Source: Ferrovibrio sp046297895 (GTDB taxonomy: Bacteria; Pseudomonadota; Alphaproteobacteria; Ferrovibrionales; Ferrovibrionaceae). From it: a stretch of DNA of 64,000 bases. The translations under genes were made by a program, and so were the position numbers. The stretch is taken from contig NZ_JBKBHC010000003.1 of assembly GCF_046297895.1 (NCBI RefSeq), positions 186,001-250,000 of the forward strand, in the 5' to 3' direction. This document shows, piece by piece, positions 33,825 to 41,223 of the stretch (the first letter of the stretch is position 1; each line of letters opens with the position of its first letter). The notes beneath the pieces are model-generated. The model was not told the origin of the DNA. It did no database searches and saw only the letters and a program-made list of their open reading frames with translations.

Positions 33825-34508
33825 ATGCTCAGAACCCAGGAAGCCACCCTTTTCGGCATCGGCGAAAATGCCATGTCAGTTCTGTGCGAGGCGATCTGCC
33901 TTGATGCGGTCGAGGTTGCCAAGGTCAGCCGGGTCAGCATCTGGTTTTTTGACGACAGCGGCAATCTGGTCTGCCAGCGCCTGCTCGATGCCCGCGAGGG
34001 CCGTTTCCACGAAGGCGCCATCATCCCGCGTTCGGCCACCAATGCCTATGTGAAGGCGGCTTCGGAAGGTCTGGCGTCCCTGACCACCGATGATGCCCCG
34101 GTGCTTGAGCATGAGAATGCCATGCCGGCGGAGGTATCCGCGCGGCTCGATCTGCTGCTGGTCGACAACAAGAACCAGCCCGCCGCCATCTTCCGCTGCG
34201 AAAGATATGACTCGGCCGGCGAGTGGAGCGAGCGCGACATCACCATCCTGCGCAAGCTGGCGCAGACGCTGGCCACCGCGATCCGCCATGAATGCGAGCG
34301 CTATGTGGCGCGCCGAAGCGTGCCGGAGGTGCCGTCGGTTCTGCTGGCGCCGACCGGGTCGACCAGGCAGAATCTCGACTGGCTGCGCCGGAGCAAAGAG
34401 CCCTCGATCTGGCTGCAATCCGTGCCCGCAGCCTCGGTCTACGACATGCTGGATTTCGACCCGCCGGTGCCTGCGCTGGGCGATGACGATCCCGAGTGGG
34501 ATAACTGA
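33825..34508 (+). CDS. GAF-domain protein
   Basis: A 227-residue cytoplasmic protein with one GAF sensor domain (about 10-165): VSRVSIWFFDDSGNLVCQRLLDAREG, ASLTTDDAP, DLLLVDNKNQPAAIFRCERYD (quoted in pieces) and ERDITILRKLAQTLATAIR. The C-terminal 60 residues are acidic and Pro-rich with no known output domain. SD CTCCGGAGTG precedes the ATG. The gene lies between purA and rpoH and runs convergently with rpoH (14 bp between stops). It may be cell-cycle controlled, given the TTAAC repeats upstream. The ligand is unknown. Confidence 0.82.
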   Translation: MLRTQEATLFGIGENAMSVLCEAICLDAVEVAKVSRVSIWFFDDSGNLVCQRLLDAREGRFHEGAIIPRSATNAYVKAASEGLASLTTDDAPVLEHENAMPAEVSARLDLLLVDNKNQPAAIFRCERYDSAGEWSERDITILRKLAQTLATAIRHECERYVARRSVPEVPSVLLAPTGSTRQNLDWLRRSKEPSIWLQSVPAASVYDMLDFDPPVPALGDDDPEWDN

Positions 34509-34522
34509 GGCCGGCGCGGGCT

Positions 34523-35449
34523 TCAGGCCGGGGCAGTGAAGTCCGGGCTGACCGCGCCGCCATTCATACCCTGCTCTGCGGCGGCGGCGCGTACCGCCTT
34601 CTGCAGCTTCTCGAAGGCCCGCACCTCGATCTGGCGCACACGCTCGCGGCTGATGCCATAACGCGCTGACAGGTCTTCCAGCGTGGTGGGTTCCTCGGTC
34701 AGGCGGCGCTGCACCAGGATATCGCGCTCGCGCTCGTTCAGGTCCTTCATCGCCGCGGCCAGCAGGGCCTTGCGGCTATCGTATTCATCGCCTTCAGCCA
34801 GGCGCGCTTCCTGGTTCGGCGTTTCGTCCACCAGCCAATCCTGCCATTCGCTGCTGCCTTCCTCGTCGCCGCGCAGAGGCGCGTTGAGCGAATGGTCGGG
34901 CGCCGCCAGGCGGCGATCCATGGTGATCACTTCGTCCTGCGGCACATCAAGCTGGGTGGCGATCCGTTCAACCTGGTCGGGCGTGAGCTGGCCGCCTTCG
35001 ATCGCCTTCATCTGGCCGCGCAGGCGGCGCAGGTTGAAGAACAGCTTTTTCTGCGCGGCCGTCGTGCCGATCTTCACCAGCGACCACGAACGCAGGATGT
35101 ATTCCTGGATCGAGGCGCGGATCCACCACATGGCATAGGTGGAGAGGCGGAAGCCCTTGTCGGGATCGAAGCGCTTCACCGCCTGCATCATGCCGACATT
35201 GCCCTCGGCGATCAGTTCGCCTACCGGCAGGCCATAGCCGCGGTAGCCCATCGCGATCTTGGCCACCAGGCGCAGATGGCTGGTCACCAGCTTGTGTGCG
35301 GCTTCCACGTCGCCACGGTCGCGCCAGGCCTTGGCCAGCATGAATTCCTCCTCCGGCTCCAGCATGGGGAAGCGGCGGATTTCGGCCAGGTAGCGGGCAA
35401 GGCCGCCCTCGGCTGAGGACAGCGCGGGTAAACTGGTGGCGGTACTCAT
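34523..35449 (-). CDS. rpoH: RNA polymerase sigma factor RpoH (sigma-32)
   Basis: A 308-residue heat-shock sigma factor. Region 2 has GELIAEGNVGMMQAVKRFDPDKGFRLSTYAMWWIRASIQEYI (in pieces), and the RpoH box follows as QKKLFFNLRRLRGQM (about residues 129-143), which separates it from other sigma-70 proteins. Region 4 contains LEDLSARYGISRERVRQIE. The ATG at 35449 is preferred; an upstream in-frame extension has no sigma similarity. A sigma-70-type promoter is visible about 170 bp upstream. Confidence 0.97.
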   Translation of the reverse strand: MSTATSLPALSSAEGGLARYLAEIRRFPMLEPEEEFMLAKAWRDRGDVEAAHKLVTSHLRLVAKIAMGYRGYGLPVGELIAEGNVGMMQAVKRFDPDKGFRLSTYAMWWIRASIQEYILRSWSLVKIGTTAAQKKLFFNLRRLRGQMKAIEGGQLTPDQVERIATQLDVPQDEVITMDRRLAAPDHSLNAPLRGDEEGSSEWQDWLVDETPNQEARLAEGDEYDSRKALLAAAMKDLNERERDILVQRRLTEEPTTLEDLSARYGISRERVRQIEVRAFEKLQKAVRAAAAEQGMNGGAVSPDFTAPA

Positions 35450-35611
35450 CGGTTTGGAAACTCCCCCGTCCGGGACTGATCGGCGATTGCGGCCCGGTTC
35501 GGTATCAGAAATGGGTGCCCTGTCTTTCATTTGCAACGAGGGAAGCCGGCGATTGCGGCGGAAGTGCGGCGCCGCTGGCCGCTTTGTGCCGGCCGTCACA
35601 CGGAATGTCTG

Positions 35612-35640
35612 ATTATTTCATGAATTTCAGTGGTTTACAA
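35612..35640 (-). promoter_or_regulatory. Promoter of rpoH
   Basis: On the minus strand, -35 TTGTAA (35640-35635), a 17-bp spacer and -10 AATAAT (35617-35612). This implies a 5' leader of about 155 bases before the rpoH ATG. Confidence 0.6.
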
Positions 35641-35648
35641 ATGATCGC

Positions 35649-36668
35649 TCAGCGCGGCGTGTTGCGCTGGCTCGACAGGGCCTGCAGCAGGGCGGCGAAA
35701 TCCCCCGGCAGCGGGCTCTCAAACCGCAGGGCCCTGCCACCGACCGGATGGCGGAAACCCAGCGTGGCGGCATGCAGGGCCTGGCGCCTGAAGCCGGCCA
35801 GGGCGGCGCGGGCCGGATCGCCGAGCTGGAAGCGTTGCAGGCTGCGGCTGCGGCCATAGGTCTGGTCGCCGATCAGCGGATGGCCTTTCGACGTCATATG
35901 CACGCGGATTTGGTGCGTGCGGCCGGTCTCCAGCGTGCAGCGGACCAGCGCGCAGACCGGCTGGCCTTTGCCGTCGAACAGCAGTTTCGTGGTGGCGTAA
36001 TGCGTCACGGCCGGTTTGCCGCCGCGCGTGACGATGGCCATGCGCTTGCGGTCCTTCGGGTCGCGGCCGATGGCACCCTCGATGGTGCCCTGCAGGGGAT
36101 TGGGGTGGCCCCAGACCAGGGCGTCGTAACTGCGCTCGATGTCGTGGTCGGCGAACAAGGCGGCCAGCGCATGATGCGCGCGGTCGGTTTTTGCCGCCAC
36201 CACCAGGCCAGACGTGTCCTTGTCGATGCGGTGCACGATGCCGGGCCGCTTCACGCCGCCGATGCCCGACAGGCTGTCGCCGCAATGATGCAGCAGGGCG
36301 TTCACCAGCGTGCGTTCGGGATTGCCGGGCGCGGGATGCACCACCAGGCCGGCGGGTTTGTCCACCACGATCAGCTGGTCGTCCTCGTAGACGATGGTGA
36401 GCGGAATAGCCTGGGCCTGCGGTTCGGCGGCCACCGCCGCCGGCTGCGTCACGGCATAAACCTCGCCCGGTTTGATCTTGCGCGAGGGGTCGGTTATCGT
36501 CACGCCGCCCTCGCGGACATGGCCGTCGAGGATCAGGTTTTTCAGGCGCGAGCGGGAAAAATCCTCCGCGCCGCCGGCCAGCGCCGTGGCCAGGTAACGG
36601 TCCAGCCGTTCGCCGGCGGCCTCGGGCGGCACCGGCGGCAGAATCTGCGGGCTGGATGGATCGGGCAT
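35649..36668 (-). CDS. rluD: Ribosomal large subunit pseudouridine synthase, RluD-like
   Basis: A 339-residue RNA-modifying enzyme that makes pseudouridine in 23S rRNA (RluD acts on helix 69). The S4 RNA-binding domain (about 15-80) includes AAGERLDRYLATAL and SRSRLKNLILDGHV. The catalytic motif is IVHRIDKDTSGLVVAAKT with the active Asp, and HQIRVHMTSKGHPLIGD follows. The ATG at 36668 is chosen; an in-frame extension overlaps the divergent gene. The starts of the two divergent genes are only 20 bp apart. Confidence 0.94.
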   Translation of the reverse strand: MPDPSSPQILPPVPPEAAGERLDRYLATALAGGAEDFSRSRLKNLILDGHVREGGVTITDPSRKIKPGEVYAVTQPAAVAAEPQAQAIPLTIVYEDDQLIVVDKPAGLVVHPAPGNPERTLVNALLHHCGDSLSGIGGVKRPGIVHRIDKDTSGLVVAAKTDRAHHALAALFADHDIERSYDALVWGHPNPLQGTIEGAIGRDPKDRKRMAIVTRGGKPAVTHYATTKLLFDGKGQPVCALVRCTLETGRTHQIRVHMTSKGHPLIGDQTYGRSRSLQRFQLGDPARAALAGFRRQALHAATLGFRHPVGGRALRFESPLPGDFAALLQALSSQRNTPR

Positions 36669-36688
36669 CGAAGTCAGGACCAGACGGA

Positions 36689-37033
36689 ATGACGGACAGG
36701 ACGGCGGAAGAGGCGACAAGGATACGGTGGCTGAAGGCCGTCGTCATCGGTCTGGGCATCATCTTCGTCGGGCTGGCGGTGCTGCTGCTGGTACTGATCA
36801 TGACCGGCGGACCCAAGCGGACGACACCTGCGGCGGCATCCCCGCCACGCGCCGTCGCCGTCGAAGACCTGACCATGACTCTGCCGAAAAACAGCCGCAT
36901 TGCCGATGTACTGGCCACCGGCAACCGCATCGTGCTGCGCGTGCGGCTGATGGATGGCACCGAGCGGTTTTATGCGCTGGATGGCGAAACGCTGAAACCG
37001 CTGGGCAGCGTGACCGTGCTAGTCGAGAAGTGA
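36689..37033 (+). CDS. Small membrane-anchored protein (DUF6476-like)
   Basis: A 114-residue protein with one N-terminal membrane helix (LKAVVIGLGIIFVGLAVLLLVLIM; about residues 14-37) and a periplasmic domain (LTMTLPKNSRIADVLATGNRIVLRV, then LMDGTERFYALDGETLKPLG, in pieces). It resembles the short anchored proteins next to rluD in alphaproteobacteria; the family name is tentative and the function unknown. Its stop overlaps the next start (TGATG), so it is coupled to the JAMM protease gene. Confidence 0.72.
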   Translation: MTDRTAEEATRIRWLKAVVIGLGIIFVGLAVLLLVLIMTGGPKRTTPAAASPPRAVAVEDLTMTLPKNSRIADVLATGNRIVLRVRLMDGTERFYALDGETLKPLGSVTVLVEK

Positions 37034-37464
37034 TGTCACTGCGGCTGACCATTGCGCAACAGGCCGAGTTTGCCGCGCTGGCGGTGGAAGCCTTCCCGCG
37101 CGAGGCCTGCGCGTTGCTGGTCGGCCGCGAAGAGGGTGGCGCGCTGGTCGTCGAGCGTATCGTGCCGGCCGCCAACCTGGCTGTCTCGCCCGAGCGCGAA
37201 TTCGAACTCGATCCCGCCGTGCATGTGGCCGAACTGCGCCGCCTGCGCGATGTCGGCGGGTCGCAGACAATCCTTGGCCACTGGCACAGCCATCCCAATG
37301 GCCGTGCCGAACCCTCGGCGCAGGATGTCGCGATGATCTTCGATCCGGCCATGCTGTGGCTGATCAGCGCGGTGGATGCCGCCGGTGCCGCGCCGCCGCG
37401 TGCTTTCCGCCCGCGAAGCGACGCCTCCGGGTTCGATCCCTTTCCCCTCCAGACCGAAGCATAA
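37033..37464 (+). CDS. JAMM/MPN+ metalloprotease (M67 family)
   Basis: A 143-residue Mov34/MPN domain protein. The zinc motif H-x-H-x10-D is intact in GHWHSHPNGRAEPSAQDVAM. The upstream Glu is in AFPREACALLVG (first beta strand region), as in bacterial JAMM isopeptidases such as RadC-, Mec- or CysO-cysteine peptidase types. Without a ThiS- or MoaD-like partner here, the substrate is unknown. The start overlaps the previous stop by one base, and ltaE begins 13 bp downstream. Confidence 0.88.
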   Translation: MSLRLTIAQQAEFAALAVEAFPREACALLVGREEGGALVVERIVPAANLAVSPEREFELDPAVHVAELRRLRDVGGSQTILGHWHSHPNGRAEPSAQDVAMIFDPAMLWLISAVDAAGAAPPRAFRPRSDASGFDPFPLQTEA

Positions 37465-37477
37465 AAAAGGATTCCCC

Positions 37478-38509
37478 ATGGCCGCTCCCAGCCTGGATTT
37501 CAGAAGCGACAACGTGGCCGGCGCCGCGCCCGAGATCATGGCCGCGCTCAACGAGGCCAATCGCGGCGATGCCACGGCCTATGGCGGCGATATCCACAGC
37601 AGCGAGCTGGATGCCGCCTTCTCGCGCGTCTTCGACACCGATTGCCGCGTGTTTCCCGTCGCCACCGGTACGGCCGCCAACGTGCTGTCGCTGGCCTGCA
37701 TCGCGCCGCCCTATGGCGCGGTCTACTGCCACCAGGACAGCCACATCATGGTGGATGAATGCAACGCGCCGGAATTCTATACCGGCGGTGCCAAGCTGGT
37801 CGGCCTGCCGGGCGAGCAGGGCAAGATCGCGGCCACGGCGCTGGAACAGGCGCTTGGCCAGGGCTGGAGCGGCGTGCAGCATCATCCCCAGCCCGCCGCC
37901 GTCAGCCTGACCCAGGCCACCGAATCCGGCACGGTCTATTCACCCGACGAAGTGGCGGCCATCGCGCATCTGTGTCGCGCCCATGGCCTGCGCTTGCATA
38001 TGGATGGCGCGCGCTTTGCCAATGCCGTGGCGGGTCTGAACTGCTCGGCGGCGGATCTGACCTGGCGTGCCGGCGTCGAGGTGTTGAGTTTCGGCGCCAC
38101 CAAGAACGGTGCCATGGCGGCGGAAGCCGTGGTGTTCTTCAAGCCCGAACTGGCGGAAAGCTTCCTGTATCGCCGCAAGCGCGGCGGCCATCTGTTTTCC
38201 AAGTCGCGTTTCCTGTCGGTGCAGCTGCTCGCCATGCTGCAGGATGGCCTGTGGCTGAAGCTGGCCCGGCAGGCCAATGCGCGGGCGCGCGAGCTGGCAG
38301 ACGGTTTCGGCCGCATGGGCGCGGAGGTGGTCTGGCTGGTGCAGGCCAACGAGGTTTTCGTCAAGCTGCCGGCCGACAGGGTGGCGGCGATGCGCGCCAA
38401 GGGCGCGCTGTTCCATACCTGGAGCGAGGCCGACGGGCTCTACCGTTTCGTCTGCGCCTTCGACAAGACACCCGATGACGTCGCCGCCCTGCTGCGCGCC
38501 GCCGGCTGA
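37478..38509 (+). CDS. ltaE: Low-specificity L-threonine aldolase
   Basis: A 343-residue PLP enzyme cleaving threonine to glycine and acetaldehyde. The N-terminal pattern LDFRSDNVAGAAPEIMAAL matches the family's FRSDT start. YGGDIHSSELD, the Asp-containing LRLHMDGARFANA and the PLP-lysine region VLSFGATKNGAMAAEAVVFF follow. Full length. The last 70 bp overlap the 3' end of the LysR gene on the other strand. Confidence 0.93.
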   Translation: MAAPSLDFRSDNVAGAAPEIMAALNEANRGDATAYGGDIHSSELDAAFSRVFDTDCRVFPVATGTAANVLSLACIAPPYGAVYCHQDSHIMVDECNAPEFYTGGAKLVGLPGEQGKIAATALEQALGQGWSGVQHHPQPAAVSLTQATESGTVYSPDEVAAIAHLCRAHGLRLHMDGARFANAVAGLNCSAADLTWRAGVEVLSFGATKNGAMAAEAVVFFKPELAESFLYRRKRGGHLFSKSRFLSVQLLAMLQDGLWLKLARQANARARELADGFGRMGAEVVWLVQANEVFVKLPADRVAAMRAKGALFHTWSEADGLYRFVCAFDKTPDDVAALLRAAG

Positions 38510-39432
38510 TCTGTTGCGGGCGGTACCGTCATCCATGGCGGTTGCGGCGTGAAGCGCTCGACCAGGAAGTCGACGAAGGCACGCACCTTCGCGGCCAGAT
38601 GCTTGCGCGCCGGATAGACGGCATAGATCGGCCAGGATGAATCGACCAGGTAATCGTCCAGCACGGTGCGGATGCGGCCGGCGGCGATATCCTTGTGGCA
38701 AAGGAAATCGGCGGTGAAGCCCAGGCCCATGCCATCCAGCAACAGGCGATAGAGCGCATCGCCAGAATTGGACGCGGCTATGCCACGCATTGCCACGCGC
38801 TCCACGCGGCCATCGGGGAAGCGCATCGGCCAGTGGTTCAGCAAGGCCACGTTGGTGCTGAGCACGGCACGGTGATGCTCAAGATCAGCCGGCGTCTGCG
38901 GTACGCCGAAGCGTTCGAAGTAGCTGACCGCGCCGCAGATCATGCGGCGATAATCGCCCAGCTTGCGGGCGATCAGGGTGTCGTCGCCGGGTAGGCCCAA
39001 CCGGATGCCGACATCTTCGCCGGCCGAGACAAGGTCGACGATATGGTCGTCGAAGCTGATCTGCATCTGCACCTGCGGATATCGTGCGATGAAATCGGGC
39101 ACCAGTGGCACGATCTGGCTCATGCCGAATCCATGCGCCACGTTCACGCGCAGCAGGCCGCGCGGCTCGGCCTCGGCGCCGCCGATACTGGCCTCCACGG
39201 CGTCGATCTCGGCCAGAATGCCGCGCAGTTCGTCGAAATAGGCGCGGCCCTCGGCGGTCAGGCTCACCCGCCGCGTGGTCCGGTGCAGCAGCCGTGCCCC
39301 CAGGCGGTCCTCCAGCCGGGAGATCAGCTTGCTCACCGCAGACGGGCTCAGGCGCAGCTTGCGGGCCGCTTCGGTGAAGCCGCCGGCCTCCACCACCTGC
39401 ACGAAGGCCTCCATTTCGCCATACCGGTTCAT
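38440..39432 (-). CDS. LysR-family transcriptional regulator
   Basis: A 330-residue regulator. The winged helix-turn-helix is at the N-terminus (MEAFVQVVEAGGFTEAARKL, LSPSAVSKLISRLEDRLGARLL, HRTTRRVSLTAEGRAYF). The LysR_substrate domain follows (about 95-295). A C-terminal tail of about 35 residues is unusual and comes from the segment overlapping ltaE antisense, so it may be recent. The gene is divergent from a small ORF and a DODA-type dioxygenase gene (111 bp to the small ORF), a common LysR/target layout. Confidence 0.94.
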   Translation of the reverse strand: MNRYGEMEAFVQVVEAGGFTEAARKLRLSPSAVSKLISRLEDRLGARLLHRTTRRVSLTAEGRAYFDELRGILAEIDAVEASIGGAEAEPRGLLRVNVAHGFGMSQIVPLVPDFIARYPQVQMQISFDDHIVDLVSAGEDVGIRLGLPGDDTLIARKLGDYRRMICGAVSYFERFGVPQTPADLEHHRAVLSTNVALLNHWPMRFPDGRVERVAMRGIAASNSGDALYRLLLDGMGLGFTADFLCHKDIAAGRIRTVLDDYLVDSSWPIYAVYPARKHLAAKVRAFVDFLVERFTPQPPWMTVPPATDQPAARSRAATSSGVLSKAQTKR

Positions 39433-39543
39433 GGGCTGCTCATTAATGAATTTCAGTCAATAAATACTGCCATAAATCGGTATTAATGAATATGCCTTGG
39501 AACCCTATCCTCCCATCAGCCACCCAGCAGAGGAGGGCCTCCC

Positions 39544-39717
39544 ATGACGAATTTCCAGATCCGCTATGTTTCCGCCGAAGAGATGGCGTTCCATGCCGCC
39601 CGTGCCCGCGAGTTGCGGGCCGAGGCCATGCAGGCCTTTTTTGCCGGCCTGTTCAGATTCTTCCGGCCCGTGCCGGCGGCGCGCATACGCGCTACTGCGT
39701 TGGTGACCGCCAAGTAA
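39544..39717 (+). CDS. 57-residue small basic protein
   Basis: A short gene with a good ribosome site (GAGGAGG, eight bases before the ATG). The product begins MTNFQIRYVSAEEMAFHAAR and continues with the helix ARELRAEAMQAFFAGLFRFFRP. That Arg-Glu-Leu-Arg-Ala-Glu-Ala-Met pattern occurs in small alphaproteobacterial proteins of the RSP_7527 type; the match is from memory. It lies between the divergent LysR gene and the DODA-type gene, and may be co-transcribed with the latter. Function unknown. Confidence 0.65.
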   Translation: MTNFQIRYVSAEEMAFHAARARELRAEAMQAFFAGLFRFFRPVPAARIRATALVTAK

Positions 39718-39796
39718 CGTCTTGCGGCGCTGCCGCATGCGTCATAGGTGATGCTTCATTGGCGCCGCTGAGGCGCCGCGCCGAAGGAGCATCCCG

Positions 39797-40579
39797 ATGA
39801 CCCGTCTGCCATCCGTGTTCGTCAGCCATGGTTCGCCCATGCTGACGCTGGAGCCCGAGCGGCCGGCGCATCAGTTCCTGCGTCAGGCCTCGCAGCATTG
39901 GCCGCGGCCCAAAGCGATCCTGGCCGTCTCGGCCCATTGGGAAACCGAGACGCCGGAAGTCGGCGCCACGGTGCGGCCCGAGACCATCCACGATTTTTAC
40001 GGCTTCCCGCCGGCGTTGTATCGCCAGCTATATCCCGCACCCGGGGCGCCCGCGCTGGCCACCCGCATTAAGGCATTGCTGGATGCAGCCGGCATTCCGG
40101 CAAAACTCGATTCCGAACGCGGCCTCGATCACGGCGCCTGGTCGCCGCTGAAGCTGATCTATCCGGAAGCCGGGATTCCGGTGTTGCAGCTTTCGATCCA
40201 GCCGCAGCGCGATCCGGCCTATCATTTTGCGCTGGGCCGCGCGCTAGCGCCGCTGCGCGACGAAGGCGTGCTGATCTTCGCCACCGGCTCGCTGACCCAC
40301 AATCTGCGTCTGCTCGACCGGGCCGATAGCGGGCCTATTGCGCCATGGGCTCAGGCTTTCGCCGGATGGATGGCCGAGAAGCTGCAAGCGCGCGACGATG
40401 CGGCCCTTCTGGATTATCGCCGCCAGGCGCCGCATGCGGCGATCAATCACCCCACTGACGAGCATCTGCTGCCGCTCTACGTCGCGCTGGGCGCGGCCAC
40501 GCCCGATACGCCAGCCGAACGCCTGCATGCCAGCTTCACGCTGGGCGCATTGGCGATGGACAGCTATAGATTCGCTTGA
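39797..40579 (+). CDS. ygiD: 4,5-DOPA dioxygenase extradiol family protein (DODA/YgiD)
   Basis: A 260-residue LigB-type, Zn/Fe-dependent ring-cleavage enzyme. Metal-site regions are VFVSHGSPMLTLEP at the N-terminus, AVSAHWETETPEVG, GLDHGAWSPLKLIYP and FATGSLTHNL, giving the three conserved His. SD GAAGGAGCA precedes the ATG. The divergent LysR gene is a likely regulator. The physiological substrate of YgiD-type enzymes is a catechol such as DOPA; the local pathway is unknown. Confidence 0.93.
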   Translation: MTRLPSVFVSHGSPMLTLEPERPAHQFLRQASQHWPRPKAILAVSAHWETETPEVGATVRPETIHDFYGFPPALYRQLYPAPGAPALATRIKALLDAAGIPAKLDSERGLDHGAWSPLKLIYPEAGIPVLQLSIQPQRDPAYHFALGRALAPLRDEGVLIFATGSLTHNLRLLDRADSGPIAPWAQAFAGWMAEKLQARDDAALLDYRRQAPHAAINHPTDEHLLPLYVALGAATPDTPAERLHASFTLGALAMDSYRFA

Positions 40580-40589
40580 AGAGCCGTCG

Positions 40590-41153
40590 TCAGCGGCCGA
40601 TATCGCCGAGCAGGCGGAAGATCACCACATCCAGTACGACGATGTAGAGCAGCATCACCGCGAGGATGAAATAGCGGTGCAGATCGCTCGCCAGCTTCGG
40701 TTTGCGACGCAGCGCACTGCGCGCCAGGTTGGAGAAATCGCCAACCAGGTAGGCCATCTTGGCATGCTCGTTGCCCTGCCAGGATTGCAGCATCAGGATG
40801 ACGGCGACGCTGACGGCACCGACGAAAACCAGAAAGCCGGAAATGAAGCGCGCCACATCCGGGGCAAACGGAATCGTCGCGCCGATCGCCACCAGCGCCA
40901 GGCCCAGCAGGGTGAAATATTCCACCACACGCCATTGCTGGCGTTTGGCGAACAGCACGTTCTGGGCGGCGATATCGTAAAGCATGCGGAATTCCGCATG
41001 GGTGGCGTCGTCCAGTTCGCTCGGGATCAGCTTTTCCTGCTCCGGCGCATCGTCATCGGCCGGTGCGGCCTTGGGAGCCAGCGGGCGCGGCGGCGCGCCG
41101 GCCGGCGGCCGGGCCGAGGCTTGTCCGGGAGTCTGTTTCGGTGGCAAAGCCAT
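40590..41153 (-). CDS. Membrane protein of unknown function
   Basis: A 187-residue protein. The N-terminal 45 residues are Pro/Ala-rich and cytoplasmic. Three hydrophobic helices follow: FTLLGLALVAIGATIPFAP and FISGFLVFVGAVSVAVILML (paired), and ILAVMLLYIVVLDVVIF near the end. Between them is a soluble stretch LQSWQGNEHAKMAYLVGDFSNLARSAL (in pieces). I do not recognise the family. It runs convergently with the DODA-type gene (10 bp apart), and its start is 70 bp after the end of the TPR-PRMT gene on the same strand, so it may be co-transcribed with it. Confidence 0.7.
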   Translation of the reverse strand: MALPPKQTPGQASARPPAGAPPRPLAPKAAPADDDAPEQEKLIPSELDDATHAEFRMLYDIAAQNVLFAKRQQWRVVEYFTLLGLALVAIGATIPFAPDVARFISGFLVFVGAVSVAVILMLQSWQGNEHAKMAYLVGDFSNLARSALRRKPKLASDLHRYFILAVMLLYIVVLDVVIFRLLGDIGR

Positions 41154-41223
41154 GCCGCCACCCTAGCCCGGCTGCGTTAAGGAAGCCTTGCTCTATATCA
41201 AGCCGGCGCGCTTTCGGACGGCC

